From Candidatus Allofournierella merdipullorum (GTDB taxonomy: Bacteria > Bacillota > Clostridia > Oscillospirales > Ruminococcaceae): a stretch of DNA of 64,000 bases. A program made the translations under genes and the position numbers. The stretch covers positions 1-64,000 of the forward strand of contig DXBV01000118.1 of the NCBI GenBank assembly GCA_019116345.1, read 5' to 3'. The notes beneath the pieces were generated by a model. It worked only from the letters and a program-made list of their open reading frames with translations. It was not told the origin of the DNA and searched no databases. This document shows positions 33,489 through 40,987 of the stretch, in pieces (position 1 is the stretch's first letter; the number at the start of each line of letters is the position of its first letter).

Positions 33489-34948
33489 TACTTATGCCTC
33501 CTGCTCAGCCAGACGAACGCGCCCAGCGCCAGCGTGACCAGCGGGATGACGAACACGAACAGGTTGCCCAGCGTATCCGCCTGCGCCTGGGTGATGTTCA
33601 GGGCTTTGCCGGCGATGGTCTTGGGGGTAACAGCGATGGTGTCGGTGCGCTCGCACAGGCTGTTGAGCACACTGGTGAGGTACTGGGCGTTGGCGAAGGA
33701 GTTGTTGTTGAGCACATAGCTCGCCAGCATCTCCACCGAGCCGCTCACCAGCACGCTGGAGCTGGCCTTGACCACGCTGGCGTTCTGGCTGTCGTACACG
33801 CGGTAAGAGCACTGCGCCAGCGCGGGCATGGGCCCGGTGCGGGTGGCGTCGTCGGAAGTGAAGCCCTCGCCCGCGTCAGAGGGACGCACGCCGGAACTGG
33901 CGCCGAACTCCAGAAGGGTGTCGGTGTAGTAGTTCTCCTGCTGGGTGAACAGGATCTCCAGCGGGCGGCTCACCGGCACCAGCATGGGCACGTCGGTGTC
34001 CACCATGGCGGCGTAGGTCTCGTTCACATAGTCCGCAATGGCGTAGAAGGGCTGGGTGGAGTACACCCGGTTGGGGTCGGTCTCGAACACGAGGCCGTCG
34101 CCCACTGCCACGCCCCACTCGGCCAGGAAGGCCTCCAGGTTGGGCAGAACCGCCTGTTCGGGGCTGGCGCAGTACAGCAGGGTCCGGCCGTATTCGCCGT
34201 TGTTCTTCAGGAAGGCGTCCAGCAGCTCGATCTCTTCCGGAGACAGGTCGGTGGTGGGCGCCAGCAGGGCGATCACCTGGGCATCTTCCGGGAGGGTGCC
34301 GGTGAGGAGGTTGACCTCCTGCACATTATAATTGTTGGTGCTCAGCAGCTTGGTGAATGCGGAGGCGCTGGTCTCGCCGTGGCCGCTCACCACCGCCACG
34401 CCGGGGATGGTGTCGCTGGTGACGTAGAGCACCGCGCTGAGGATGGCTTCCTCGGCCCGGGAAGAGGCAATGGTCAGGTTGCCGCTGGAATCATATGTAT
34501 AATTGAACAGTTCCTCGGTCTTGACCTGGCGGTCCCTGCCGTTGCCGGAGACGATGATGTCGCCCTGCTTGAGGCTCATGTCCGGGTATTTGGAAGCAAA
34601 GGTGGGGTCGGAAACATAGTCCACATAGACCAGGTCCACCGCGTCGGAGTACTTTTCGAACTGACGCATGATCTCGCTGGCCTGGGCGTTGTAGGTGGAG
34701 TTGCTCTCGAACACGTCCTCCGTGGCCAGCACCTGGATGGTCACAGGGTCCTGCAGCGTTTCAATGTAAGAGACGGTCTCGTCGCTCAGGCCGAACAGGC
34801 CGTCGCTGGTGAGGTCAAAGGTGAGGGGGTAGCGCTCGGCAATGGCCCCCGCGGCGATGTTCAGCAGCATCACCAGCACCAGCGCCAGCGCCCCTGCGAT
34901 CAGGTAGACGCTCTGCACGCCGGTCTTTCGGTTGAAGATCTTTTTCAC
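33488..34948 (-). CDS. GldG-family ABC transporter auxiliary protein
   Basis: 486 residues. One membrane helix near the N-terminus and one at the C-terminus (about 460-480) flank a large extracytoplasmic GldG / ABC_transp_aux domain (YPLTFDLTSDGLFGLSDETVSYI, VISGHG-like VVSGHGETSASAFTKLL, IALLAPTTDLSPEEIELLDAF). In Bacteroidetes GldG works with GldA/GldF in gliding; here the homologous set occurs without gliding genes and probably exports or remodels an envelope component. Confidence 0.87.
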   Translation of the reverse strand: MKKIFNRKTGVQSVYLIAGALALVLVMLLNIAAGAIAERYPLTFDLTSDGLFGLSDETVSYIETLQDPVTIQVLATEDVFESNSTYNAQASEIMRQFEKYSDAVDLVYVDYVSDPTFASKYPDMSLKQGDIIVSGNGRDRQVKTEELFNYTYDSSGNLTIASSRAEEAILSAVLYVTSDTIPGVAVVSGHGETSASAFTKLLSTNNYNVQEVNLLTGTLPEDAQVIALLAPTTDLSPEEIELLDAFLKNNGEYGRTLLYCASPEQAVLPNLEAFLAEWGVAVGDGLVFETDPNRVYSTQPFYAIADYVNETYAAMVDTDVPMLVPVSRPLEILFTQQENYYTDTLLEFGASSGVRPSDAGEGFTSDDATRTGPMPALAQCSYRVYDSQNASVVKASSSVLVSGSVEMLASYVLNNNSFANAQYLTSVLNSLCERTDTIAVTPKTIAGKALNITQAQADTLGNLFVFVIPLVTLALGAFVWLSRRHK

Positions 34949-34959
34949 GCCGCACCTCC

Positions 34960-35664
34960 TTATGCGATCCTGCGTTTTTCAAAGGCGCAGCAGGTAAAGA
35001 ACACGAACAGCGCGCTGACGCTGACGTAGAACAGCACGTCGGAGAAATCAAAGATGCCCAGTGTGAAGTTCTGGTAGTGGGTCTGGAAGGACAGATCGGA
35101 CACAAAGCCCGCCAGCACCGAGTTGCTGATCATACCGGCCAGCGAGTCCAGAAGCATGAGGAAGAAGCCCACGCAGAAGCCGCCGATGGCCGCGATGATC
35201 TGGTTTTCGGTCAGCGCAGAGATGAACAGCCCCACCGCGATCAGCGCCATGCCCATCAGCAGAAGGCCCAGGAAGTGGCCGATGATCACGCTCCACTCCA
35301 CCGCGGCAAAGGTGGACAGCACCGCCGCCTGCACCAGAGTGATGCACAGGGCGGTGAGATAGACGATGACGGCGGCCAGCATCTTGCCCATTACGATGGA
35401 CAGGGTGGACACCGGCGCCATCATCAGCAGCTGATCGGTGCGGGTGCGCCGGTCCTCGCTCATCAGGCGCATGGTGAGGATGGGGATGAGGAACAGCGTT
35501 ACGGTGAACAGAATGCTGAACAGCGAACGCATGTCCGTGGAGTTGCCGTAGAGGTTGTAATGGAAGAAGAAAAAGCCCGCGAACAGATAGTACACCGCCA
35601 GAAAAACATAGCCCAGCGGGGTGTCGAAGTAGGCGTTGGTCTCCCGTTTGAGGATGGCGATCAT
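34960..35664 (-). CDS. ABC-2 type permease, GldF-like
   Basis: 234 residues with six hydrophobic segments, starting IAILKRETNAYFDTPLGYVFLAVYYLFAGFFF and containing LTMRLMSEDRRTRTDQLLMMAPVS, the typical ABC-2 loop. Its ATG overlaps the ATPase stop by 4 bases. It is the membrane part of the GldAFG-like transporter. Confidence 0.9.
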   Translation of the reverse strand: MIAILKRETNAYFDTPLGYVFLAVYYLFAGFFFFHYNLYGNSTDMRSLFSILFTVTLFLIPILTMRLMSEDRRTRTDQLLMMAPVSTLSIVMGKMLAAVIVYLTALCITLVQAAVLSTFAAVEWSVIIGHFLGLLLMGMALIAVGLFISALTENQIIAAIGGFCVGFFLMLLDSLAGMISNSVLAGFVSDLSFQTHYQNFTLGIFDFSDVLFYVSVSALFVFFTCCAFEKRRIA

Positions 35665-36626
35665 TCCTGCGCAGCCTCCTCTCCTGCAGTCTCAGTCTGC
35701 GCGCCCACCAGCCGGAGGAACACGTCCTCCAGGGTGACATGGGCGCTGCGGGTGCCCAGAAGGGGCAGATGAGCCTCGCTGAGCACGTTGAACACGTCCC
35801 GGCGGATGTCGGCGTCCTCTTTGCCGCGGATGCGGTATTCCCAGACACCGGGCTCGGAAAGGCCCAGCCGTTCGGTGCTCTCCACGCTGGGCGCGCGCTC
35901 CAGCGCCGCCAGCACCTGCTCCGGCTCGCCCTCGATCAGCGCCACACAGCTGTTCTTGCTCTGGATGGCGTTCTCCAGATTTTCGGGCGTGTCGTCGGCC
36001 ACCAGCCGGCCCTCGTTCAGCACGATGACCCGCTCGCACACCGCCTGGATCTCCGACAGGATGTGAGAGGACAGGATGACCGTGTGCTCCCTGCCCACCT
36101 GCTCGATGAGGGAGCGGATCTCGATGATCTGGGTGGGGTCGAGGCCCACGGTGGGCTCGTCCAGAATGAGCACGGCGGGCTCGCCCAGCATGGCGGCCGC
36201 AAGGCCCACCCGCTGGCGGTAGCCCTTGGAAAGGTTTTTGATGATGCGCCCGCGCACGTTGGTGACGCCGGCTTTCTCGCATACCTGCCCCAAAGCCCCC
36301 CGCTTGTCGCCACGCAGGCCTTTGAGTTCATAGACAAAGGAGAGGAAGTCCTCCACCTTCATGTCCACATAAAGCGGCGGGATCTCGGGCAGATAGCCGA
36401 TTTTTTTCTTGGCGGCCAGAGGGTCTTTCACGATGTCCACCCCGTCGATGGTCACGGTGCCGCTGGTGGCGGCAAGGCACCCGGCGATGATGTTCATGGT
36501 GGTAGACTTTCCGGCGCCGTTCAGGCCCAGAAGGCCCAGCACCTGGCCGCGCGGAACAGAAAAGCTCACGTCGTTCAGCGCCGTTTTGGCGCCGTATTGT
36601 TTTGTGAGGTGCCGCACTTCGATCAT
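35661..36626 (-). CDS. ABC transporter ATP-binding protein, GldA/NatA-like
   Basis: 321 residues. Walker A is GLNGAGKST, the signature region is LSKGYRQRVGLAAAM, Walker B is VLILDEPTVGLDP, and HILSEIQAVCERVIVLNEGRL follows. A C-terminal domain of about 90 residues (after 220) is typical of drug/lipid-type exporters. The ATG follows GGAGGCGCAGCCC. It is the first gene of the GldA-F-G-DUF4340 operon. Confidence 0.92.
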   Translation of the reverse strand: MIEVRHLTKQYGAKTALNDVSFSVPRGQVLGLLGLNGAGKSTTMNIIAGCLAATSGTVTIDGVDIVKDPLAAKKKIGYLPEIPPLYVDMKVEDFLSFVYELKGLRGDKRGALGQVCEKAGVTNVRGRIIKNLSKGYRQRVGLAAAMLGEPAVLILDEPTVGLDPTQIIEIRSLIEQVGREHTVILSSHILSEIQAVCERVIVLNEGRLVADDTPENLENAIQSKNSCVALIEGEPEQVLAALERAPSVESTERLGLSEPGVWEYRIRGKEDADIRRDVFNVLSEAHLPLLGTRSAHVTLEDVFLRLVGAQTETAGEEAAQE

Positions 36627-36663
36627 GGGCTGCGCCTCCTTTCAAAGATGCAGGTTCGGGGCT

Positions 36664-36692
36664 GCCCGCGCGCCGTTTTTCGGCGCGCGGGC
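36664..36692. terminator. Hairpin between TIM-barrel gene and GldA-like operon
   Basis: gcccgcgcgccg / cggcgcgcgggc, a perfect 12-bp stem with a TTTTT loop. No strong T run follows on the minus strand, so it may stop transcription only partly. Confidence 0.45.
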
Positions 36693-36725
36693 GCTCCCGT
36701 TCAGATGTTATTTCCCGGGGACTGC

Positions 36726-37640
36726 TCAGACGAACTGGCGCATATAGCGGTAGCTCTGCTCGATGCCGCTCTTCACGTCCTCGAGGCTGCCCTCAAAGGC
36801 ACGGTCCTCCACCTCGATGCAGGCGGGGCCGGTGTAGCGGATGTCGTTGAGCGCGGAGCAGAAGGCGCCGAAGTCCACGCCGCCCAGACCGGGCAGTTTG
36901 GGAGAGTGCCACAGGGCGGGATGAGCGAAGCGGCCGTACTCGTTGACCTTGTCCTGGTCGATCTTGATGTCCTTGAAGTGGACATGGAAGATGCGGTCCT
37001 TGAACTCATACAGCGGCTTGACGTAGTCGGCGCCCAGCAGATAGGGGTGGCTGGGGTCGTAGTTCAGGCCCAGATTCTGAGTGGGGATGAGTTCGAACAT
37101 CTTGCGCCAGATGTAGGGGGTGGAGGCCAGATTGTTGCCGCCGGGCCACTCGTCCTGGGTGTAGTACATGGGGCAGTTCTCGATGCCGATCTTCACGCCC
37201 TTCTCCTCGGCGTGGCGCACGATGGGGGTCCAGACCTTGACGTACTTCTCCAGGTTCTCTTCCACAGACTTGGTCTTGTCCTTGCCGATGAAGGTGGTGA
37301 CCATGTTCACGTCCATGGCGGCGGAAGCGTCGATCAGCTTCATGATGTGGTCGATGGCCACCTGCGCGGCTTCCTCGTTGCCGTCCAGGGGGTTGGGATA
37401 GTAGGCCAGGGAGCTGATGGCCACGCCCTTGGAGGCGGCGTAGTCGGTGTAGTACTTCATCTTCTCCTCGGTGAGGGTCTCCAGGTCGATGTGGGTCACG
37501 CCCGCATAGCGCCGGGCAGCCTTGCCCTTGGGCCAGCAGCAGACCTCCACGCACTCAAACCCCACGCCCGCGGCATAGTCGATCAGTTCCTCAAAGGTCA
37601 GGGTGGGCAGGATCGCAGAAACAACGCCAAGCTTCATCAT
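36726..37640 (-). CDS. Sugar phosphate isomerase/epimerase, TIM barrel
   Basis: 304 residues of the xylose-isomerase-like superfamily. The metal-ligand segments are VKIGIENCPMYY, LGLNYDPSHPYLLG, RIFHVHFKDIKID and ACIEVEDRAFEG. GGAGG precedes the first of two ATGs. It is paired with the Gfo/Idh gene 89 bases upstream, the third such pair of the window. Confidence 0.87.
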   Translation of the reverse strand: MMKLGVVSAILPTLTFEELIDYAAGVGFECVEVCCWPKGKAARRYAGVTHIDLETLTEEKMKYYTDYAASKGVAISSLAYYPNPLDGNEEAAQVAIDHIMKLIDASAAMDVNMVTTFIGKDKTKSVEENLEKYVKVWTPIVRHAEEKGVKIGIENCPMYYTQDEWPGGNNLASTPYIWRKMFELIPTQNLGLNYDPSHPYLLGADYVKPLYEFKDRIFHVHFKDIKIDQDKVNEYGRFAHPALWHSPKLPGLGGVDFGAFCSALNDIRYTGPACIEVEDRAFEGSLEDVKSGIEQSYRYMRQFV

Positions 37641-37729
37641 AAGGGTTTTCCTCCTTCAATGGCGCCTTTGAAAACAAAGCGCTTTTTATCACCCGCGCCG
37701 CGCGCGGTTTTCGTCGAATGGCCGATGCC

Positions 37730-38866
37730 TCAGACCAGGCTCACCCAGCGGCGCTCGCGGGCGCTCTCCACGATCTTCTCGCACAGGCGCATCTCACGCA
37801 GGCCGTCCTCAAAGGTGGCGTAGTCCTCGGGCTTGCCGCCGGCGATGGCGGCGTAGATCTTCTTGAAGTTCTGCTTGAAGGTGTCGGGGAAGCCTTCCAC
37901 ATGGCCGCCCGGATAGCTGATGACGCCCTTGGTGCCGGCGTCCAGGATGGAGGGGTCCTTCACCAGTTCGCCGTTGTCCCGCTCGCGGCGGCCGATCCAC
38001 AGGGCGTTGGAGTTCTCGGAGTCCCAGTGCATGGCGCAGCGGGAACCCGCCACGGACACGATCATCTGGTTCTTGCGGCCGGCGAACACCTGGCTGATGT
38101 TGCAGGAAACGCAGGCGCCGTTCTCCATATGGAACAGGACGGTGGCATAGTCCTCGGTGTTGATGGGCACTTCCTCGTAGTCCTCGGGACGCAGGGCCAT
38201 GCCGGAGTAGGTGGCGATCTCCTTGGTGGGCTTTTTGCGGGTCTTGTGGAAGATGGCAAAGTCCGCCATCACCTCCACCGCCCGCAGGCCGGTGATGTAC
38301 TCCACCAGGTCGATCCAGTGGGAACCGATGTCCGCGAAGGCGCGGGAGGCGCCGGTGAACTCAGGCTCCAGACGCCAGCTGTAGTCGGTGTCCAGGAACA
38401 GCCAGTCCTGCAGGTAGCCGCCGTGGACGGTGTAGATGTCGCCCACCTCGCCGCTGCGCACCATCTGGCGCATCTGATAGGCCATGGGGTAGAAGCGGCA
38501 GTTGAAGTTCATGGCGTTCACCAGGCCCTTCTCCTTGGCGTAAGCCTGCAGCTTCTCCGCCTCTTCCACAGAGCAGGTCATGGGCTTTTCGCACACGACG
38601 TTCACGCCCCGCTCCATGGCGTACATGGCGATTTCGTAATGGGTGCTGTTGGGAGTGCAGATATGAACGCAGTCCAGCTGCTCGTTGTCGATCATATCCT
38701 TGTAGTTGGTGTACGCATGGGGAACATACAGCGCGTCGGCCTTTTCCTGGGCGCCGGCTTCGTCCGCCAGGGCAACGACCTCCACGTTGCCCAGACGGCG
38801 CAGCTGCTCGATGTGCACCGCACCGATGAACCCAACGCCAACCACGCCAGCCTTCAGTTGTTTCAT
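37730..38866 (-). CDS. Gfo/Idh/MocA family oxidoreductase
   Basis: 378 residues. KAGVVGVGFIGAVHIEQLRRLG is the Rossmann motif, NVVCEKPMTCS the active-site motif and DIGSHWIDLVEYITG the catalytic region. AAGGAG precedes the ATG. It presumably oxidises a sugar or its acid together with the TIM-barrel isomerase downstream. Confidence 0.9.
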   Translation of the reverse strand: MKQLKAGVVGVGFIGAVHIEQLRRLGNVEVVALADEAGAQEKADALYVPHAYTNYKDMIDNEQLDCVHICTPNSTHYEIAMYAMERGVNVVCEKPMTCSVEEAEKLQAYAKEKGLVNAMNFNCRFYPMAYQMRQMVRSGEVGDIYTVHGGYLQDWLFLDTDYSWRLEPEFTGASRAFADIGSHWIDLVEYITGLRAVEVMADFAIFHKTRKKPTKEIATYSGMALRPEDYEEVPINTEDYATVLFHMENGACVSCNISQVFAGRKNQMIVSVAGSRCAMHWDSENSNALWIGRRERDNGELVKDPSILDAGTKGVISYPGGHVEGFPDTFKQNFKKIYAAIAGGKPEDYATFEDGLREMRLCEKIVESARERRWVSLV

Positions 38867-39097
38867 GTGTAACTACTCCTTTCAATGGGGCTTTGCGCCC
38901 GCTGCATCCATCCTTTCCCCGTTGCGGGGCCGCGCGCTTCATAAAAACAGGCAGGTACAAAACAGGGCAAAAGGCCGTGAACGTACCTGCACAAACGGAA
39001 CTGCGCGCGGTTGTTTTAAGCCGGCCGGAATGTCGGTCCGCGTCATCGCCGGCAGAACGAACATTTTATCCAGTGGCCTTACAAATTTCTTGTTCTA

Positions 39098-39125
39098 ATT
39101 ATACAATAACCACGTTCAACGTCAA
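39098..39125 (-). promoter_or_regulatory. Promoter of the Gfo/Idh-isomerase unit
   Basis: On the minus strand, TTGACG, a 16-base spacer and a perfect TATAAT. Confidence 0.7.
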
Positions 39126-39141
39126 CGCATTGCCCGCAACT

Positions 39142-39157
39142 TTGTATTAAAATACAA
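39142..39157. promoter_or_regulatory. Operator-like palindrome upstream of the promoter
   Basis: TTGTATT-AA-AATACAA, a perfect 7-2-7 repeat 17 bases upstream of the -35 box. Its half-site resembles that of the rpiR/deoC palindrome (TGTAGT-AAA-ACTACA) but with a different spacing. Confidence 0.5.
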
Positions 39158-39219
39158 GAGTGTTAAAAACCTTTTGTGCAACATTCCGTTTAAATGTGAA
39201 TTTTTTTGCAAAAATTTGA

Positions 39220-39252
39220 AAGGCCTCCACGCAAATGCGCAGAGGCCTTTTT
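39220..39252. terminator. Terminator after manA
   Basis: aaaggcctc / gaggccttt stem with internal pairing; T-rich on both sides. Confidence 0.7.
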
Positions 39253-39258
39253 ATGTGT

Positions 39259-40194
39259 TCAGATTTGCGCAGCGGGAACCCGGCAAACCAGCGCCGAAGC
39301 GCCGCCGGCAAGCTTCCATTCGCCGCTGCCGGCGGGCAGGAACAGGCTGTCGCCCTTGCGCACCGCCGGCGTTTCGCCGTCGCAGGCAAGGCTGCCCTCG
39401 CCGTCGGTGATGAGCAGGCTGGTGAAAGAATCCTCATCGCAAAGCCCTTCGGCGCTGCCCTGCACCGCGTCCGCCGTGAAGTACTCACAGGCCGCCAGAT
39501 GCCCGCCGAAGTCCCGGGGCTGGGGCGGGGCGCACTGGGTCACTTCCAGCGCCTGGGCCACATGCAGCTGCCGGGGCTTGCCGTCCGCGCCCACGCGGCC
39601 GTAGTCGTAGACCCGATAGGTGACGTTGGAGTTCTGCTGAATCTCCGCGATAACGATTCCCTTGCAGATTGCGTGCAGTGTGCCCGCCGGAATGAAGAAC
39701 ACGTCTCCCTTCTTCACCGGGGCGGCGTTCAGCACCTCGGTGAGGGTGTTGTTCTCGATGCGGGTCTTATATTCCTCTTTGGTGATGGGGTGCTTGAAGC
39801 CGTAGTAAAGGAAGGCGTTCGGCTCCGCTTCCAGCACGTACCACATCTCGGTCTTGCCGTACTGGCCCTCGTGCTCCAGGGCATAGGCGTTGTCCGGGTG
39901 CACCTGGATGGACAGATCGCCTTTCGCGTCGATGAACTTGGTGAGGATGGGGAAATCCTCGAACCGGGCGCAGTGTTTGCCCAGCACTTCCCTGCCGTGC
40001 TTTTCGATATACTCCGGCAGGGTCAGCCCCGCGTCGGGGCCGTTTTCCACCACGCTGGGGCCGTCCGGGTGACAGGAGAGCACCCAGGCCTCCGCCAGCG
40101 GATTCAGCTCCGAGGGGATGTTGTATTCCTCCCGCAGCTTGCTGCCGCCCCAAAGATAATCCTTGCAGGCGGGCTTCAGTTTCAGAATGGGCAT
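39259..40194 (-). CDS. manA: Mannose-6-phosphate isomerase, class I
   Basis: 311 residues, the short form of class I phosphomannose isomerase. The N-terminus is LKPACKDYLWGGSKL. Zinc-site motifs are LSIQVHPDNAYA, KTEMWYVLEAEP and GDVFFIPAGTLHAICKGIVIAEIQQNSNVTYRVYD. It interconverts mannose-6-P and fructose-6-P, linking mannose use to glycolysis. It is monocistronic, with minus-strand promoter TTGATT-16-TACAAT at 40236-40263. Confidence 0.95.
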   Translation of the reverse strand: MPILKLKPACKDYLWGGSKLREEYNIPSELNPLAEAWVLSCHPDGPSVVENGPDAGLTLPEYIEKHGREVLGKHCARFEDFPILTKFIDAKGDLSIQVHPDNAYALEHEGQYGKTEMWYVLEAEPNAFLYYGFKHPITKEEYKTRIENNTLTEVLNAAPVKKGDVFFIPAGTLHAICKGIVIAEIQQNSNVTYRVYDYGRVGADGKPRQLHVAQALEVTQCAPPQPRDFGGHLAACEYFTADAVQGSAEGLCDEDSFTSLLITDGEGSLACDGETPAVRKGDSLFLPAGSGEWKLAGGASALVCRVPAAQI

Positions 40195-40235
40195 GGGAAC
40201 ATCGCTCCTTTTCCGGCGTTGTTTTTCTGCCCACT

Positions 40236-40263
40236 ATTGTAGCACACCGGCGACCGAAATCAA
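40236..40263 (-). promoter_or_regulatory. Promoter of manA
   Basis: On the minus strand, TTGATT, a 16-base spacer and TACAAT, with the -35 box overlapping the stop codon of the DUF454 gene. Confidence 0.55.
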
Positions 40264-40652
40264 TCCCGGCAAGCCTCGCCCGCGGGGATGGTGCGCACCC
40301 CGAAGGTGAAATAGAGGATGTGGAACACCCACACCGCTCCCAGCACGATGCGCCCGATGAGCACGGCGTGCATCATGGCAAAGCCCACGGCCATGAGCAG
40401 GGTCACGGTGACCATGATGCGCAGTTTGGTTTTGCGGGTCATGCCCTTGCCCGCCACATAGTCCGCCAGATTCTCCCGGTAAAGGCGGGTGTTTTTGAAC
40501 CAGGCGTCCAGCTTTTCGCTGCTTTTTCCAAAGCCGAAGGCCGCCAGCAAGAGGAACGGAAATGCGGGCAGCAGCGGCAGCACCGCTCCCACAGCCCCCA
40601 GGGCGAGGCCCAGAAAGCCCAGGGCCAGATACATCGCTTTTTTCAGTTTCAT
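40260..40652 (-). CDS. DUF454 (YbaN-like) membrane protein
   Basis: 130 residues with three to four membrane segments. The family core LGLALGAVGAVLPLLPAFPFLLLAAFGFGKSSEKLDAWF and GMTRKTKLRIM are clear. The ATG follows AGGAG and overlaps the preceding stop by 4 bases. Its function is unknown. It is the last gene of the four-gene operon with two ABC transporters and a YgbA-like protein. Confidence 0.85.
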   Translation of the reverse strand: MKLKKAMYLALGFLGLALGAVGAVLPLLPAFPFLLLAAFGFGKSSEKLDAWFKNTRLYRENLADYVAGKGMTRKTKLRIMVTVTLLMAVGFAMMHAVLIGRIVLGAVWVFHILYFTFGVRTIPAGEACRD

Positions 40653-40987
40653 CAAACACTCTCCTGTCGTTTTTTCTCCCGGCGGCTCTCAATGAGATGC
40701 CGCACCGCCGCCACCGGGTGCACAAACAGCATCCGGGGCCCGGCGAAGCGCATGACTTCCCGTATTTTCTGCCGCATCTCCGGGCGGTAGCAATGGACCT
40801 TGCAGTTGGAGCAGAAGGTCTTGGTCTCCATAAAAGGGCAGCAGTCGCTGCGCCGGCAAGCGTACTCCAGCAGCGCCTCGCACTCGGGGCAAAGGCCCTT
40901 GCGTGTGCCGTGCTTTTTGCGGCAGTAGAGGGCGATCATCGCCCCCACCATCTCCTTTTCCCGCTGCCGTTTGCTCTGCACATCCAT
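40652..40987 (-). CDS. YgbA-family (nitrous oxide-stimulated promoter) protein
   Basis: 111 residues; in the ORF track it is only the tail of a false 393-residue frame. The start at 40987 overlaps the ABC stop by 4 bases. It has the family pattern MIALYCRKKHGTRKGLCPECEALLEYA, CCPFMETKTFCSNCKVHCYRPEMRQKIREVMRFAGPRMLFVHP, with eight cysteines that look like metal or Fe-S ligands. E. coli YgbA is known from the NO response. The tight coupling suggests that it acts with the ABC pair. Confidence 0.88.
   Translation of the reverse strand: MDVQSKRQREKEMVGAMIALYCRKKHGTRKGLCPECEALLEYACRRSDCCPFMETKTFCSNCKVHCYRPEMRQKIREVMRFAGPRMLFVHPVAAVRHLIESRREKKRQESV

Larger units (their letters stand above)
38867..39258. 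other. Intergenic region upstream of the Gfo/Idh gene
   Basis: About 390 bases with no ORF that has a ribosome site. It contains a minus-strand promoter with palindrome near 39100-39157, about 240 bases of untranslated leader before the Gfo/Idh gene, and the manA terminator. The long leader shows no riboswitch that I recognise. Confidence 0.5.
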
